From: Nitrososphaerales archaeon TH5894
GTDB taxonomy: Archaea; Thermoproteota; Nitrososphaeria; Nitrososphaerales; Nitrososphaeraceae
Assembly: GCA_014523485.1 (NCBI GenBank)
Contig: JAATVK010000281.1
Coordinates: 1-5,472, forward strand
Length of the DNA stretch: 5,472 nucleotides
Reading direction: 5' to 3'
Shown in pieces: positions 1 through 5,471 of this stretch; the stretch's first letter is position 1; each line of letters opens with the position of its first letter. A program made the position numbers and the translations under genes. The notes beneath the pieces are model-generated. The model was not told the DNA's origin. It saw only the letters and a program-made list of their open reading frames with translations, and did not search any database.

Positions 1-1
1 A

Positions 2-277
2 TATGATATTGAGGCATGGATACCAGCACAGAAAAATTATCGAGAGATAGTTTCATGTTCAAATTGCATTGATTATCAGGCTAGAAGATTAAGAATAAGG
101 TTTAGAGATAAACCAAATGAAGAGACTAAATTAGTCTATACATTAAATAGCACACTTGTAGCAACTCAAAGAACGCTAGTAGCAATTTTAGAAAACTATC
201 AGACAACTAATGGAGTCATGATCCCAGAGATTTTGCAAAGCTATATGGGAGGAATTCAAGAAATTAAATCAAAATAA
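2..277 (+). CDS. serS: Seryl-tRNA synthetase, C-terminal part (5' end outside window)
   Basis: Only the last 91 codons are in the window; the reading frame is open from base 2 and ends at TAA 275-277. SerRS is a cytoplasmic class II aminoacyl-tRNA synthetase that activates serine with ATP and loads it on tRNA-Ser. Visible here is the end of the catalytic core: CSNCIDYQARRLRIRF at residues 19-34 of the fragment, part of the serine/ATP pocket, then class II motif 3 around residues 47-67 (TLNSTLVATQ followed by RTLVAILENYQ), whose Arg57 should contact the ATP phosphates. The wording CSNC/DYQARRLRIR and NST rather than NGSG resembles archaeal and eukaryotic SerRS more than typical bacterial ones. 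This is the canonical type, not the rare methanogen type. The usual protein is about 420 residues, so roughly four fifths lies upstream, including the tRNA-binding coiled coil. The gene is convergent with the HIT gene. Identification is firm. Confidence 0.93.
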   Translation, partial: YDIEAWIPAQKNYREIVSCSNCIDYQARRLRIRFRDKPNEETKLVYTLNSTLVATQRTLVAILENYQTTNGVMIPEILQSYMGGIQEIKSK

Positions 278-302
278 ACTTCTATGTATATTTTATTTAG
301 AT

Positions 303-343
303 AAAGATAATTACAATAATAAAGACAATTAAAATTATCTTTT
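303..343. terminator. Inverted repeat, possible bidirectional terminator between serS and HIT gene
   Basis: AAAGATAATT (303-312) and AATTATCTTT (333-342) form a perfect 10-bp inverted repeat around a 20-base loop, with a T run at 340-343. It starts 26 bases after the serS stop and lies between two convergent genes, where transcripts from both sides need to end. The stem is very AT-rich and so weak. Archaeal termination usually relies on T tracts more than hairpins, so the role is an inference. Confidence 0.35.
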
Positions 344-367
344 GAAGGTAAATAAAAATAAAGAATG

Positions 368-391
368 AATAATAATAATAATAATAATAAT
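368..391. repeat. AAT trinucleotide microsatellite, 8 units
   Basis: Eight uninterrupted AAT units occupy 368-391. They run directly into TTATTATTA (392-400), so the end of the array can fold back on itself (TAATAATAA 382-390 against TTATTATTA 392-400). It lies in the gap between convergent genes, 11 bases from the HIT stop codon, and is non-coding in context. Such tracts can vary in length by replication slippage. Confidence 0.85.
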
Positions 392-401
392 TTATTATTA
401 A

Positions 402-872
402 CTAATCTAGAATAGACAAAATATTTAATTGATTTTTTATCTTTTTAGAGAAATCATATAATTCGTCTTCTTTTGCAATATATCTGGTAGGCCATTTCCC
501 ATAAGAATTATCATTTTTAAATCTAGGAATAATATGCACATGTACATGAGGTATAATCTGATTTGCTGATTTTCCATTATTTTGTCCTATATTAAATCCA
601 TCTGCAGAAACTGCTGAAACTACTGCTTTGGCTATAATACTAACAAGAGAGTATAATTTCCCTACCTCTTCCTGAGGCATTGAAAGTAAATTATCATAAT
701 GTTTCTTTGGAATCACCAATGTATGTCCATTACTAATTGGATATTTATCCATCAATACTAAAAAATGATTGTTATAATAAACCGTTATTCCTTCACTAGT
801 TCCATTAATTATTGAACAGAATATACAACGATAATTATCAGTATTGTTAATCATAATAACTTTTTCTATCAT
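402..872 (-). CDS. HIT-family hydrolase (histidine triad, HINT-like)
   Basis: A 156-residue HIT-domain protein, complete and of normal family length. HIT proteins are small cytoplasmic dimers that hydrolyse or transfer nucleotide conjugates (AMP-lysine/phosphoramidates in Hint, dinucleoside polyphosphates in Fhit); the true substrate cannot be read from sequence. The signature HVHVHIIPR is at residues 109-117, with triad His109, His111 and His113; the middle one is the expected nucleophile. An N-terminal CIFC (Cys16, Cys19), plus His50 in NGHTLVIPK and His109, matches the zinc site of the CxxC-bearing HINT branch. GFNIGQNNGKSANQ (92-105) is the usual loop before the triad. The ATG at 870-872 gives the longest form; Met7 (ATG 852-854) is an alternative start that also keeps CIFC intact, and there is no ribosome binding site to decide. 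The gene is convergent with serS and divergent from the small CxxC protein, so it is probably transcribed alone. Confidence 0.92.
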   Translation of the reverse strand: MIEKVIMINNTDNYRCIFCSIINGTSEGITVYYNNHFLVLMDKYPISNGHTLVIPKKHYDNLLSMPQEEVGKLYSLVSIIAKAVVSAVSADGFNIGQNNGKSANQIIPHVHVHIIPRFKNDNSYGKWPTRYIAKEDELYDFSKKIKNQLNILSILD

Positions 873-897
873 TACTAATATTACTTTTATTTGTTGA

Positions 898-906
898 TAT
901 TCTAAA
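898..906 (-). promoter_or_regulatory. Possible TATA box of the HIT gene
   Basis: On the minus strand TTTAGAATA lies about 30 bases before the ATG at 872, roughly where an archaeal TATA box would give a leaderless or near-leaderless transcript. A second candidate, TTTTATACT (930-922 on the minus strand), would leave a leader of about 25 bases. AT-rich DNA yields such matches by chance. Confidence 0.25.
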
Positions 907-941
907 TACAGATTTTACTTAAGTATAAAAATTATAGCCAA

Positions 942-952
942 TTTTAAATATA
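942..952 (+). promoter_or_regulatory. Likely TATA box of the small CxxC-protein gene
   Basis: TTTTAAATATA is centred about 31 bases before the ATG at 978, which places transcription start within a few bases of the start codon. That fits the leaderless mRNAs common in Thaumarchaeota, as does the absence of a GGAGG-type site. Positional inference only. Confidence 0.45.
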
Positions 953-977
953 ACTATTTCCTCCTATCTCTTACATA

Positions 978-1166
978 ATGACAGAAACTATTGAGATAGA
1001 GAATTTTAATGTACTTTTTTCATTTGATTGTCCTAAATGCGAATACCATAATGAGGAAATATCTGTTGCTGATTTGACTAATGGAAGTGCAGAGTGTGGA
1101 ATGTGTGAAACTATCTTTAAGTTTGAAGGAATTGACACATTAAAAATTACCGCCACTATAGAATAA
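978..1166 (+). CDS. Small zinc-ribbon-like protein with two CxxC motifs (62 aa)
   Basis: A 62-residue acidic protein with CPKC at residues 18-21 and CGMC at 40-43. The 18-residue spacing and the flanking short hydrophobic stretches (FNVLFSFD before the first pair, IFKFEGIDTLKITATIE after the second) are what a small treble-clef or zinc-ribbon fold would show, with four cysteines binding one zinc. There is no signal peptide or membrane segment, so it should be cytoplasmic. No catalytic motif is visible and I cannot assign a function; nucleic-acid binding or protein-protein contact would be typical. Support for a real gene: paired cysteines, a TATA-like box at the right distance, and an ATG followed by an uninterrupted frame. 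A 61-codon open frame on the opposite strand at 971-1156 is best read as its shadow. It lies 105 bases from the divergent HIT gene and 75 bases before ilvD; co-transcription with ilvD is possible but ilvD seems to have its own promoter. Confidence 0.8.
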   Translation: MTETIEIENFNVLFSFDCPKCEYHNEEISVADLTNGSAECGMCETIFKFEGIDTLKITATIE

Positions 1167-1183
1167 ACAATTTAAGCTCTATC

Positions 1184-1222
1184 TTATATAATACTGATGA
1201 AGGAAAGACTATTAAAATAATA
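1184..1222 (+). promoter_or_regulatory. Candidate TATA boxes upstream of ilvD
   Basis: Two candidates lie in the 75-base gap before ilvD. TTAAAATAATA (1212-1222) is centred about 26 bases before the ATG at 1242 and would give a leaderless ilvD mRNA. TTATATAAT (1184-1192) is closer to a consensus archaeal TATA box and would give a leader of about 30 bases. Either implies that ilvD can be transcribed independently of the small gene before it. Confidence 0.4.
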
Positions 1223-1241
1223 CTTTTGTATTCTTATTTGA

Positions 1242-2942
1242 ATGAAATTACCCAGTAGAAAAACTCTTGAAGGACCATCTAGGGCGCCTCATAGAGCAAT
1301 GTATAAAGCAATGGGATTAAAAGACACAGATTTGGAAAAACCTATTATTGGTATATCTTCTACTTGCAATGAAGCCACACCATGTAATATACACCTAGGT
1401 AAACTTGCACAATTTGCAAAGAAGGGAGTATCAGATGTGAATTGTACTCCAAGAGAGTTTACTACTATCGCAGTATCTGATGGTATAGCTATGGGGCATG
1501 AAGGTATGAAAGCATCTTTAGTTAGTAGAGAAATAATAGCAGATTCGATAGAAATTATGATGAGAGCACATCAATACGATGGTTTAGTGGGAATTTCAGG
1601 TTGTGATAAGAGTTTGCCAGGTACATTAATTGGCATGGCTAGATTAAATTTACCTTCAATTTTTGTTTATGGAGGGACAATAATGCCTGGAAATTGGCAC
1701 AATAAGGATGTAACAATACAAGACGTTTATGAAGCTGTGGGTTCGTTTGATGCAGGCAAAATCAGTATGGAAGAACTAATTCAACTAGAAAATGTTGCTT
1801 GTCCATCTGCTGGCTCTTGTGGTGGAATGTATACTGCAAATACTATGGCATCTATTAGCGAAGCTTTAGGTATATCGTTGCCTGGTAGCGCTTCTCCTCC
1901 AGCAGAGAGCGAAAAGAGAAATGAAATGTGTTATGAAACAGGAAAGACTATTGCAACTCTTATAGAAAATGATATTAGTCCAAAAGATGTAATGACTTTT
2001 GAAGCATTTGAAAATGCAATAACTATTGCAAATGCATTAGGAGGATCGACAAATGCAGTATTACATCTATTAGCAATAGCTAAAGAAATAGGGATAAAAT
2101 TAATTTTAAAGGATTTCGAGCGAATACGAAAACGTACTCCTCATATTGTGAATATGAGACCTGGAGGATTATATGTTATGGTAGATTTGGACAAAATTGG
2201 TGGGGTACCAATTGTATTAAAAACACTATTAAAAAATGGGCTAATAAATGGAAAGACATTAACAGTTACCGGGAAAACAATGGAACAAAACTTGGAGTCA
2301 TTTAACTTAAATTCAAATGTTGATAAAAATATTTTGAGTCCTTATGAAAAACCCATTGAGAAAGAAGGAACAATAAAGATTTTAAAGGGATCTCTAGCAC
2401 CACAGGGTGCTGTAGTAAAGATTGCCGGAGTAAAGTTATCCAAGTTTGTAGGTAAAGCAAAAGTATTTGAAACTGAAGAGAATGCATTTAGGGCAATATC
2501 AAAAAATAGAATTGTTGAAGGTGATGTAGTAGTAATAAGATATGAAGGTCCTAAAGGCGGTCCAGGTATGAGAGAAATGCTAGCTGTTACTGCAGCATTA
2601 GTAGGACAGGGCCTTGGAGAAAAAGTATCTATGGTAACTGATGGAAGATTCTCAGGTGCAACCAGAGGATTTATGATAGGACATGTATCTCCCGAGGCCA
2701 TGGTTGGAGGTCCTATTAGTTTGGTAAAAGATGGTGATCTCATTAATATTGATGTCAATAAAGGAATTATTGATCTCTTGATATCAAAAGCTGAATTCAG
2801 AAGAAGGGAAAAAAAATGGAAGCCTATAAAACCACATTATAAAACTGGTGTATTGGCAAAATATGCATCTTTAGTAAATTCTGCGTCGGAAGGAGCTATA
2901 ACAAGACCAATAATAATTGCTCATGATAAAAAAGGTCATTAA
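1242..2942 (+). CDS. ilvD: Dihydroxy-acid dehydratase
   Basis: A complete 566-residue IlvD, usual length for the family. It dehydrates 2,3-dihydroxy-isovalerate and 2,3-dihydroxy-3-methylvalerate to the 2-keto acids that become valine, leucine, isoleucine and pantothenate/CoA; cytoplasmic, iron-sulfur cluster and Mg2+ dependent. Cluster cysteines are Cys48 ([10 protein letters not shown], 40-49), Cys121 ([11 protein letters not shown], 117-127) and Cys193 ([16 protein letters not shown], 187-202). Asp80 ([13 protein letters not shown]), Asp122 and Lys123 should form the Mg2+ site, Lys123 being the lysine carbamylated in characterised homologues. Ser471 in the C-terminal [10 protein letters not shown] (467-476) is the expected catalytic base. 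[14 protein letters not shown] (268-281) and [13 protein letters not shown] (434-446) are further family signatures. All key residues are present. The three-cysteine pattern and overall length resemble the oxygen-tolerant [2Fe-2S] type, but sequence by eye does not settle the cluster type. No other ilv/leu gene is adjacent. The ATG at 1242 is followed directly by the conserved N-terminus ([20 protein letters not shown]), which supports this start. Confidence 0.97.
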   Translation: MKLPSRKTLEGPSRAPHRAMYKAMGLKDTDLEKPIIGISSTCNEATPCNIHLGKLAQFAKKGVSDVNCTPREFTTIAVSDGIAMGHEGMKASLVSREIIADSIEIMMRAHQYDGLVGISGCDKSLPGTLIGMARLNLPSIFVYGGTIMPGNWHNKDVTIQDVYEAVGSFDAGKISMEELIQLENVACPSAGSCGGMYTANTMASISEALGISLPGSASPPAESEKRNEMCYETGKTIATLIENDISPKDVMTFEAFENAITIANALGGSTNAVLHLLAIAKEIGIKLILKDFERIRKRTPHIVNMRPGGLYVMVDLDKIGGVPIVLKTLLKNGLINGKTLTVTGKTMEQNLESFNLNSNVDKNILSPYEKPIEKEGTIKILKGSLAPQGAVVKIAGVKLSKFVGKAKVFETEENAFRAISKNRIVEGDVVVIRYEGPKGGPGMREMLAVTAALVGQGLGEKVSMVTDGRFSGATRGFMIGHVSPEAMVGGPISLVKDGDLINIDVNKGIIDLLISKAEFRRREKKWKPIKPHYKTGVLAKYASLVNSASEGAITRPIIIAHDKKGH

Positions 2943-3349
2943 TGAAATTGTACTTTATCATGGATATTAAATGAAAATATTAAATTTTCGACTTAATCTA
3001 TTGACCGGAATGCACCAAGATATCTGTTTAAGTTTCTTAACTAGGAGAAGGATTTACACACAGACGAATACAGAGAGACTAATTACTTGATAGCTCATTT
3101 TCCTATAATTATTTGCATCAAATATGATTGATATTATTTAAAAAGAATTGAGATGCTAACGCCCAAATGTTGTTAGTATAATCATAAATACTGAAAAATA
3201 CAGAGCAAGTCTGATTTTCATTTACTTATAATATGGAATTTTCTATTTAAGCATTTATAAAAAATATTGACTAAACGCCAGCTCATGTGAGTCTCAATTC
3301 TTGGATATTCAATTTATGGTAAAAGTATCAATAATCTTTTTTACTTGGT
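2943..3349. other. 407-base intergenic region, no gene recognised
   Basis: No convincing coding frame on either strand. The longest ATG frames are about 26 codons (for example 3010-3090) with no recognisable content. It holds a weak AT-rich hairpin just after ilvD (GAAAAT 2973-2978 with ATTTTC 2984-2989, which could help end the ilvD transcript), a 5-bp inverted repeat (CTAAC 3156-3160 with GTTAG 3172-3176), AATACAGAG twice (3067-3075 and 3197-3205), a strong TATA-like TTTATAAAAAA (3254-3264) and the near-palindrome CTCATGTGAG (3282-3291). Confidence 0.6.
3254..3264 (+). promoter_or_regulatory. TATA-like box upstream of the SDR gene
   Basis: TTTATAAAAAA is the best archaeal TATA-box match in the gap before the SDR gene. 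Transcription would start near 3280-3285, leaving a leader of roughly 85-90 bases before the ATG at 3371, unusual next to the apparently leaderless genes upstream. The inverted repeat CTCATGTGAG (3282-3291) would overlap the predicted start site, where a repressor operator could sit. Inferred from position only. Confidence 0.35.
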
Positions 3350-3370
3350 TTGGACTATTATCAGATTCTT

Positions 3371-4102
3371 ATGGCTAATCAGAATCGTAATAGACATGAC
3401 TTTTCAAATAAAATAGTATTAGTAACAGGCGGTACGGGAGCTTTGGGAAGATATATAACAAAGGCTTTCCTTGAGTCCAACGCTACGGTAATATCTTCAT
3501 ATCTTAATGACAGAGAAACTGGTCAAACACATACAAATAACAAATCAGCAGTAGTACAACTAATCAAAGCGAATGTAACAAATGAAGAAGACATAGAAGA
3601 ATTAGTTTCTAATATATTAGACAAATATGGGCATATAGATATATTAGTTAATGTGGTTGGAGCTTATATCGGAGAAAAAAGCGTAGTTGAGCTTGAAGAA
3701 AAAGAATGGGATATGATGATGATATTAAATCTAAAATCAGCATTTTTAATAAGTAAACATGTTACTAGACAAATGATATATTCCAAATCTGGGAAGATAA
3801 TACATGTATCTTCTAGAAATGGCTTGCGCTCAATGGGTTATGATTCGGCTTATTCTGCATCTAAATCTGGACTGATAAGACTTGTAGAATCACTTGCAGA
3901 AGAAACTAAAGAATCAAATATTAATGTTAACTGCATCATGCCAAGTATAATAGATACTCAAGCAAACCGACAAGCGATGCCAAATGCAGATTTTACCAAA
4001 TGGGTAAAGCCAGAGGATTTGGCAAATGTAGTATTATTCTTAAGCTCAGACGAAGCAAATACTATAACAGGAGCTGCTATACCTACCTATGGAGTAGCTT
4101 AA
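3371..4102 (+). CDS. Short-chain dehydrogenase/reductase (classical SDR family)
   Basis: A 243-residue SDR from the ATG at 3371; a TTG at 3350 would add seven residues. I prefer the ATG because the cofactor-binding strand KIVLVTGG then begins at residue 14, as in most classical SDRs. SDRs oxidise or reduce alcohols and ketones with NAD(P)H on a Rossmann fold, in the cytoplasm. Visible: TGGTGALG (19-26), the TGxxxGxG dinucleotide motif; an acidic DVT-type position replaced by NVT (68-70); NVVG (94-97) in place of the usual NNAG; catalytic Asn120, Ser148 (HVSSRNG), Tyr161 and Lys165 (YSASK). The tetrad is complete, so it should be active. VNCIMPSIIDT (186-196) is the usual segment after the active site, and TITGAAIPTYGVA ends the protein where cofactor-contacting residues lie. 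The substrate cannot be told; 3-oxoacyl-ACP reductase-like annotations of such proteins would be guesses. It stands alone, 400 bases from ilvD. Confidence 0.93.
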   Translation: MANQNRNRHDFSNKIVLVTGGTGALGRYITKAFLESNATVISSYLNDRETGQTHTNNKSAVVQLIKANVTNEEDIEELVSNILDKYGHIDILVNVVGAYIGEKSVVELEEKEWDMMMILNLKSAFLISKHVTRQMIYSKSGKIIHVSSRNGLRSMGYDSAYSASKSGLIRLVESLAEETKESNINVNCIMPSIIDTQANRQAMPNADFTKWVKPEDLANVVLFLSSDEANTITGAAIPTYGVA

Positions 4103-4118
4103 ATCTCTTATATGAATA

Positions 4119-4130
4119 ATAGGATCCTAT
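4119..4130. repeat. 12-bp perfect palindrome after the SDR gene
   Basis: ATAGGATCCTAT reads the same on both strands and starts 17 bases after the SDR stop codon. An overlapping second pairing is possible between CTTATA (4107-4112) and TATAAG (4128-4133). It could be a termination hairpin, or an operator for whatever starts at 4156, because its right half overlaps the TATA-like CCTATAAGTA (4126-4135). Confidence 0.5.
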
Positions 4131-4155
4131 AAGTAAATTAAACCTAATAAATAAT

Positions 4156-4236
4156 ATGTCACATAACCAAACAACATTAGTCTTAGATGGTGAAAGCTTG
4201 GATCATAGTAGTAGTAAGGGCGTATCCAGGCATTAA
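4156..4236 (+). CDS. 26-codon small ORF, possible remnant of an ammonia-lyase-like gene
   Basis: ATG 4156 to TAA 4234-4236 encodes 26 residues starting MSHNQTTLVLDGESL and ending GVSRH. The beginning resembles the N-terminus of the histidine/phenylalanine ammonia-lyase family, where a short strand of the form LxLDGxSLT is followed by a helix that ends near a conserved arginine. The rest of such a protein (about 500 residues, with the Ala-Ser-Gly cofactor) is absent downstream. A TATA-like CTATAAGTA sits about 26 bases before the ATG, the leaderless spacing seen elsewhere here. It could be a truncated pseudogene, a tiny real gene or chance. The match is short and from memory. Confidence 0.2.
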   Translation: MSHNQTTLVLDGESLDHSSSKGVSRH

Positions 4237-4278
4237 ATGAGATGAAATTTAAGATATATTAATATTTTATTTTGTTCC

Positions 4279-4316
4279 TAGTGTCATACACTAAATGCTA
4301 ATTTTATTATAGCATT
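4279..4316. repeat. Two adjacent inverted repeats
   Basis: TAGTGT-cat-ACACTA (4279-4293) is a perfect 6-bp inverted repeat with a 3-base centre. It is followed immediately by AATGCTA (4294-4300) and TAGCATT (4310-4316), a perfect 7-bp inverted repeat around 9 bases. They could be paired hairpins in an RNA or a double protein-binding site. No gene next to them tells which. Confidence 0.5.
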
Positions 4317-4853
4317 AATTTAGTAATAATACCTTATTTGGGTCTAGGGTAGCAGTTTTACTTACAACCTCGAACCGTGTAATTCCTCGTATTGTTTTTG
4401 TTGCCTACTGCAGAGCAACTTCTACTGTCTTCTATCATCCTTTATCAGAACTACCAACAAGTTATACTATACTTGCTATAGGTTTAGACATATTTGTTAT
4501 CGGTTTTTGCAATTATTAAATATTGTTATTGAAAATGTGCTTTAATTATGGATATATAAATGAAAAGAGTAAGACAAAAACGATTTATGCTGCAGAAGAA
4601 GATAATATTTTTGTGTATTATTAAATGGGTATTGTAACATATCCTCAACAACATAATTAACATAATTAAGAGATAATCCTATGAAAGAGGGAAGATTAAT
4701 TTGTGCAATACCTAATTGGCATAACCAACCAATCAACTACATGTCCTATTAATTCAAATCCTTTTTGTTAAGAACATATCAAATCACATTTTCATCAAAG
4801 GGAATTCTCAAATACAAAAATAAAAAGAAGATCGGCAAAACGAAAGAATAAGC

Positions 4854-4860
4854 TTTTTTT
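4854..4860 (+). terminator. T7 tract, possible archaeal terminator on the plus strand
   Basis: Seven consecutive T residues follow AAGC, the kind of T tract at which archaeal RNA polymerase ends transcription. No convincing upstream gene needs it, so it may be chance in AT-rich DNA. Confidence 0.2.
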
Positions 4861-4883
4861 GAGTAAAAAAATTAATAATGAAA

Positions 4884-4951
4884 GCCATAACCTTCCATAA
4901 GCCAAGGATATATAGAAGGCTATGGTATGTCTAAGTTCTTTGGACTTTTTT
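4884..4951 (+). ncRNA. Candidate structured RNA: long hairpin followed by terminator-like hairpin
   Basis: CCATAACCTTC (4885-4895) pairs with GAAGGCTATGG (4915-4925) in 10 of 11 positions (one A-C mismatch) around a 19-base loop, with a further G-U pair possible at 4884/4926. Seven bases later AAGTTC (4933-4938), loop TTT, GGACTT (4942-4947) forms a 6-bp hairpin whose 3' side runs into a T tract (4946-4951), the layout of an intrinsic terminator. A hairpin plus terminator suggests a short transcript, but I see no good TATA box 26 bases before it, and archaea rarely use such terminators. It may instead be a repeat-element end. Confidence 0.3.
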
Positions 4952-4981
4952 GGTTGAAGTAAGAATAATTGCTAATTATAG

Positions 4982-5020
4982 TATTTAATAATTGGAGATA
5001 ATTTTGTTATTATTTAATAA
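4982..5020. repeat. Direct repeat TATTTAATAA, two copies
   Basis: TATTTAATAA occurs at 4982-4991 and again at 5011-5020, 29 bases apart, between the two CCATA/TATGG hairpins. It is purely A+T and may be chance in this composition. Confidence 0.35.
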
Positions 5021-5038
5021 ATCAGTTAATAATAATAC

Positions 5039-5099
5039 TAATAGCCATAGCATGGAATCGACTAATACAAATTAGGTTGGTTATTGACTATGGCTATTA
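5039..5099. repeat. Perfect 12-bp inverted repeat with nested hairpin
   Basis: TAATAGCCATAG (5039-5050) and CTATGGCTATTA (5088-5099) are exact reverse complements, 37 bases apart. Inside, CTAAT (5062-5066) and ATTAG (5071-5075) can form a second hairpin with a 4-base loop. The arms share AGCCATA with 4883-4889 and CTATGG with 4920-4925. This is the strongest secondary-structure signal in the window. It could be a structured RNA, the ends of a tiny mobile-element relic, or a terminator for the broken gene to its right, whose stop codon is at 5113-5115. Confidence 0.65.
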
Positions 5100-5112
5100 A
5101 GGCCTCATAATG

Positions 5113-5471
5113 TTATGTTGTTGATTCTTGCCAAATATTTTCCATTAGAGTTTTATTGATATTTATTCTATCATAATAAACAACACTAATATCTTTTATA
5201 TCTATAATTTTTTCTACTATATCTCAAAAGTGATAAATTTTGTTAGGATTTGCAATATTTAATTCATTATATACTAATGAAAATGCACTTTCCATAAATG
5301 TTTTTCTGTAGAAAGTAAAGATGACAATTTTTCATAGTAACCAAAGCCACATTCATCTAAAACAACTTCAAAATCAAATTTTTCTCTGGAAAATAAATGA
5401 TCATTTTCTTCTTTTTGAATTTGCGATTTTAAAGCAGTAGTGATCTTATTGGATATACTATTAATAGAATA
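5113..5471 (-). pseudogene. Broken gene of unknown function, 3' part (start outside window)
   Basis: Read from the right edge on the minus strand, one frame is open for 65 codons (5471 to stop 5274-5276). It keeps protein-like composition only to about residue 57 (EKFDFEVVLDECGFGYYEKL, then a serine/leucine-rich stretch). After the five-base T run at 5301-5305 (A5 on the coding strand) the plausible sequence continues in another frame: TFMESAFSLVYNELNIANPN, then KIYHF, an in-frame TGA at 5224-5226, and DIVEKIIDIKDISVVYYDRI to TAA at 5113-5115. One added A in the homopolymer and reading through the TGA gives about 119 residues, mostly amphipathic helix-like and charged, with no motif I recognise and no transmembrane segment. 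Frameshift plus stop point to decay; sequencing error could explain the homopolymer change but not both as easily. Family unknown. Confidence 0.55.

Larger units (their letters stand above)
4103..5112. other. 1-kb region without an intact gene, rich in inverted repeats
   Basis: Stops are frequent in all frames. The longest ATG frame, 64 codons on the minus strand (4542-4736), shows no domain, motif or convincing promoter. Contents worth listing are the palindrome at 4119-4130, a 26-codon ORF at 4156, paired inverted repeats at 4279-4316, a start-less open frame at 4319-4519, a T7 tract at 4854-4860 and the hairpin cluster at 4884-5099. Together these look like decayed sequence with possible structured RNA rather than normal archaeal spacing. 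Confidence 0.6.

Noticed and set aside
971..1156. 61-codon open frame on the minus strand
   Set aside because: It lies opposite the two-CxxC gene, has no motif, and its conceptual protein looks like an antisense shadow; the plus-strand reading has paired cysteines and a TATA-like box.
2342..2758. 138-codon open frame on the minus strand (and a 61-codon one at 2302-2487)
   Set aside because: Both are entirely inside ilvD, whose key residues are all present on the plus strand; the antisense products have the low-complexity, proline/serine/threonine-rich look of a shadow frame.
3010..3090. 26-codon ORF after ilvD
   Set aside because: No promoter, motif or conservation clue; length typical of chance.
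4366..4386. GGTTCGAG on the minus strand, resembling a tRNA T-loop
   Set aside because: The flanking bases do not form a 5-bp T-stem and no acceptor, D or anticodon arms can be placed around it.
4542..4736. 64-codon open frame on the minus strand
   Set aside because: No recognisable domain, no clear promoter at leaderless distance, composition dominated by A+T codons; open length is attainable by chance in this region. It is not excluded, only unsupported.
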